NCBI GenBank assembly: GCA_036266155.1
Contig: DATANR010000007.1
Span: 1-15,884 of the forward strand
Length of the DNA: 15,884 nucleotides
Source of the DNA: SIAJ01 sp036266155
Lineage (GTDB): Bacteria; Planctomycetota; Planctomycetia; Gemmatales; Gemmataceae
Direction: 5' to 3'
The position numbers were made by a program, and so were the translations under genes. Position 1 is the stretch's first letter. Each line of letters opens with the position of its first letter. Below are positions 14,130 to 15,884 of the stretch, one piece after another. Under the pieces are notes generated by a model. The model worked only from the letters and a program-made list of their open reading frames with translations, ran no database searches and had not been told where the DNA came from.

Positions 14130-14332
14130 TGGGTACGAAGAAGCCGCGGCGGCGCAAGCTCACGGCCCGCGACTATGTGGGTGGGTTCGCATGCATGTTC
14201 TTTGCATTCGGAATCATCACATTCCTGATGGGCAGTTCGGTGCCGTGGGGCTATCAGCAAGTCGGCGGGTTGGTCGCGGCGGTTATCGGCATCATCCTGA
14301 TGGCGGTTCGGTTGCGGTTGCCACGCAAGTGA
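14129..14332 (+). CDS. Small two-helix membrane protein, unknown function
   Basis: A 67-residue protein with a basic N-terminus (KKPRRRKL), two hydrophobic segments (about 17-35 and 44-60) joined by a short GSSVPWGYQQ loop, and a basic end (RLRLPRK). Positive charge at both ends suggests N- and C-termini in the cytoplasm. The ATG overlaps the stop of the amidohydrolase-like gene by 1 nt, the classic arrangement for coupled translation. It is therefore probably made with the secreted protein, although no functional link is known. I do not recognise the family. Confidence 0.75.
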   Translation: MGTKKPRRRKLTARDYVGGFACMFFAFGIITFLMGSSVPWGYQQVGGLVAAVIGIILMAVRLRLPRK

Positions 14333-14333
14333 A

Positions 14334-14423
14334 AGGCGAGCGGAGCCGCGTAATGTAAGCCGCCCGATAATGGCCAGGCGCGTATTGAACATCATCGGGC
14401 GGCTTATGCCGCTCCGCTCGCCT
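14334..14423. repeat. Imperfect palindrome after the small membrane protein gene
   Basis: The left arm 14334-14372 and right arm 14390-14423 pair as AGGCGAGCGGAG (12 bp) and then TAAGCCGCCCGAT (13 bp) plus ATG, separated by an asymmetric internal loop (10 nt against 5). The apex loop is 14373-14389. It starts 2 nt after the stop at 14332 and ends 49 nt before the cytochrome ATG. It may terminate or protect the upstream transcript. A TAGAAT hexamer directly after it (14425-14430) could be a -10 element for the cytochrome gene, without a convincing -35. Confidence 0.7.
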
Positions 14424-14472
14424 GTAGAATACGCTGAGCACGGGGAACGAGCCAACGATCGAGGTCTGTCCG

Positions 14473-15801
14473 ATGCGACTACTGACGCCGATCCTCATGA
14501 CCATCTATTTCACGACCATTCTTCCCGCCGCCGAGCCGACCGCGGCCGAGCGCGGCTACAAGGCGCTGACGCAGACGGCCTTCATCCCCGCGTCGTGGCG
14601 GCCGCGCGCGTACGACAACGTTTGGAAGCGCTGGGCTGGCGTGACCGAGAAGCCGGCGAACTATGACGAGGCGTTCCGCGATTACTACGGCCTGCACGTG
14701 GCCCCCTATCCGAATGCCGATTTGCCAATGGGGCTGCGGCCGGGCACATTCTTGTTCGTGAAGGGCCATGCGATGGATTGCATGCTCTGTCATGGCGGGT
14801 CGATCATGGGCAAGAGCTACCTGGGCCTGGGCAATGCCTCGCTCGACGTGCAGGCGTTCTTCGAGGACCTCTCGGCGGCCGACGGCCGTAGTCCGAAGTT
14901 ACCGTTCACGTTCAGCAACGTGCGCGGTACCAGCGAGGCCGGCTCCTTTGCCGTCTACTTGATGGGGTTCCGTGAGCCGGACTTGCAGATGAAAAAGTGG
15001 GACAACCTGGGCCTGCACGAAGACCTCTGCGAGGACACGCCGGCGTGGTGGCTGCTCAAGAAGAAAAAGACGATGTACCATACGGGCGGCGCCGACGCGC
15101 ATTCCGTGCGCTCGAAGATGCAGTTCATGTTGACGCCCGTGACGCCGGCCAGCGAATTCCCCAAGCACGAGGCCGCGTTCAAGGACATCAACGAATACCT
15201 GATGACGATCGAGGCGCCGAAGTATCCGTTGCCAGTGAACAAGGAGTTGGCGGCGAAGGGCGAGAAGCTGTTCGGCACGAATTGCGCGAAGTGTCACGGC
15301 ACGTACGGCGAGAAGTGGACGTACCCGAACAAGATCATTCCGATCGAGGAAATCGGCACCGATCCGAAGCGGTTCCAAGGGATCGAGACGCAGTTCGGCG
15401 AAGCGTACAACAAGTCATGGTTCGCGAAAGAGGAGCCAAGGCCATATCCGGTGATCGAGTCGAAAGGCTACCAGGCCCCGCCGCTCGACGGCATCTGGGC
15501 GACGGCTCCATATCTGCACAACGGCAGCGTGCCGACGCTGTATCAGGTGCTGAAGTCGGACGCTCGGCCCAAGCTGTTTACACGCTCATACAAGACGGGC
15601 GAGGCCGATTACGATTCCGTGAAAGTCGGGTGGAAGTACACCGAACTCAAGACGCCGCCGGACGAGAAGATGCATCCGCATGAACTTCGGAAGATCTACG
15701 ACACGTCGAAGCCAGGCCGCGGGAATGGCGGGCATATGTTTGGCGATGATTTGACCGACGAGCAGCGGATGGCGGTGATTGAGTATTTGAAAACACTGTA
15801 A
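14473..15801 (+). CDS. Secreted di-heme c-type cytochrome (RoxA / cytochrome-peroxidase-like)
   Basis: A 442-residue exported cytochrome. A hydrophobic signal peptide covers about 1-20 (ending LPAA). Two covalent heme motifs are CMLCH (103-107) and CAKCH (271-275). The second domain carries PPLDGIWATAPYLHNGSVPTLY (336-357, His349), a block shared with di-heme cytochromes of the RoxA rubber oxygenase and bacterial cytochrome c peroxidase/MauG groups. At 442 residues it is well short of RoxA, so dioxygenase activity should not be assumed; electron transfer or peroxidase-like chemistry is equally possible. GAGG at 14461-14464, 8 nt before ATG 14473, is the clearest Shine-Dalgarno sequence in the window. 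The gene stands alone between two palindromes. Confidence 0.9.
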   Translation: MRLLTPILMTIYFTTILPAAEPTAAERGYKALTQTAFIPASWRPRAYDNVWKRWAGVTEKPANYDEAFRDYYGLHVAPYPNADLPMGLRPGTFLFVKGHAMDCMLCHGGSIMGKSYLGLGNASLDVQAFFEDLSAADGRSPKLPFTFSNVRGTSEAGSFAVYLMGFREPDLQMKKWDNLGLHEDLCEDTPAWWLLKKKKTMYHTGGADAHSVRSKMQFMLTPVTPASEFPKHEAAFKDINEYLMTIEAPKYPLPVNKELAAKGEKLFGTNCAKCHGTYGEKWTYPNKIIPIEEIGTDPKRFQGIETQFGEAYNKSWFAKEEPRPYPVIESKGYQAPPLDGIWATAPYLHNGSVPTLYQVLKSDARPKLFTRSYKTGEADYDSVKVGWKYTELKTPPDEKMHPHELRKIYDTSKPGRGNGGHMFGDDLTDEQRMAVIEYLKTL

Positions 15802-15805
15802 TTCG

Positions 15806-15879
15806 TAGGGTGGGTCAAGGCTTCGCGCCGACACACCGGGAGAACGCGGTGGGTCGGCGCAAAGCCTTGACCCACCCTA
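15806..15879. terminator. 32-bp near-perfect inverted repeat after the cytochrome gene
   Basis: TAGGGTGGGTCAAGGCTT... (15806-15837) pairs with 15848-15879 at 30 of 32 positions around a 10-nt loop (GGGAGAACGC). It begins 4 nt after the cytochrome TAA. No T-run follows within the window. It resembles the dispersed GTAGGGTGGGT-type palindromes that I associate with many bacterial genomes, but that link is from memory and unchecked. Confidence 0.7.
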
Positions 15880-15884
15880 CAAGA

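Overview
The window is GC-rich bacterial chromosome that looks like a member of the Planctomycetota. The main markers are a DUF1501 Tat-dependent protein, a short ECF sigma factor of the type abundant in that phylum, an FHA protein with an Ala/Pro/Lys linker, a TGS-domain GTPase, a secreted di-heme cytochrome and mostly weak Shine-Dalgarno sequences. No tRNA, rRNA, CRISPR array, transposase, integrase or phage gene was seen. This is a housekeeping and catabolic region, and I found no convincing new defence or biosynthetic system in it.

Layout. Positions 1-295 hold a mosaic of small palindromes in a 140-bp tandem duplication, followed by a possible 57-residue protein on the minus strand (421-594). 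A degenerate TGS GTPase (755-1747, minus) diverges from a trimeric purine nucleoside phosphorylase (1815-2633, plus). The phosphorylase converges on a tightly packed minus-strand run: FHA protein (5387-6136), mutY (4252-5343), a membrane-anchored thioredoxin (3686-4249) and queA (2647-3684). The last three genes are separated by only 1-2 nt. Divergent from the FHA gene is an orphan extracellular solute-binding protein (6338-7780, plus). A small single-span membrane protein (7878-8114, minus) diverges from dapA (8172-9059, plus), which is followed by the DUF1501 gene (9261-10559, plus).

A second minus-strand run reads kynU (11989-13248), kynB (11376-12005) and an ECF sigma factor (10670-11308). 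kynU and kynB overlap by 17 nt and encode two successive-type steps of kynurenine catabolism: removal of formate from N-formylkynurenine and cleavage of kynurenine to anthranilate plus alanine. Diverging from kynU are a secreted N-formylglutamate-amidohydrolase-like protein (13311-14129), a coupled two-helix membrane protein (14129-14332) and a di-heme cytochrome c (14473-15801).

The most distinctive property is the density of palindromic elements. At least five sequence-unrelated families occur in 16 kb, and four of them sit directly after the 3' end of a gene: 5345-5382, 10579-10659, 14334-14423 and 15806-15879. Three enzymes also carry substitutions at textbook key positions: Arg for Lys in the GTPase P-loop, Asp for Asn at the base-recognition site of the nucleoside phosphorylase, and Glu for the catalytic Asp of MutY.
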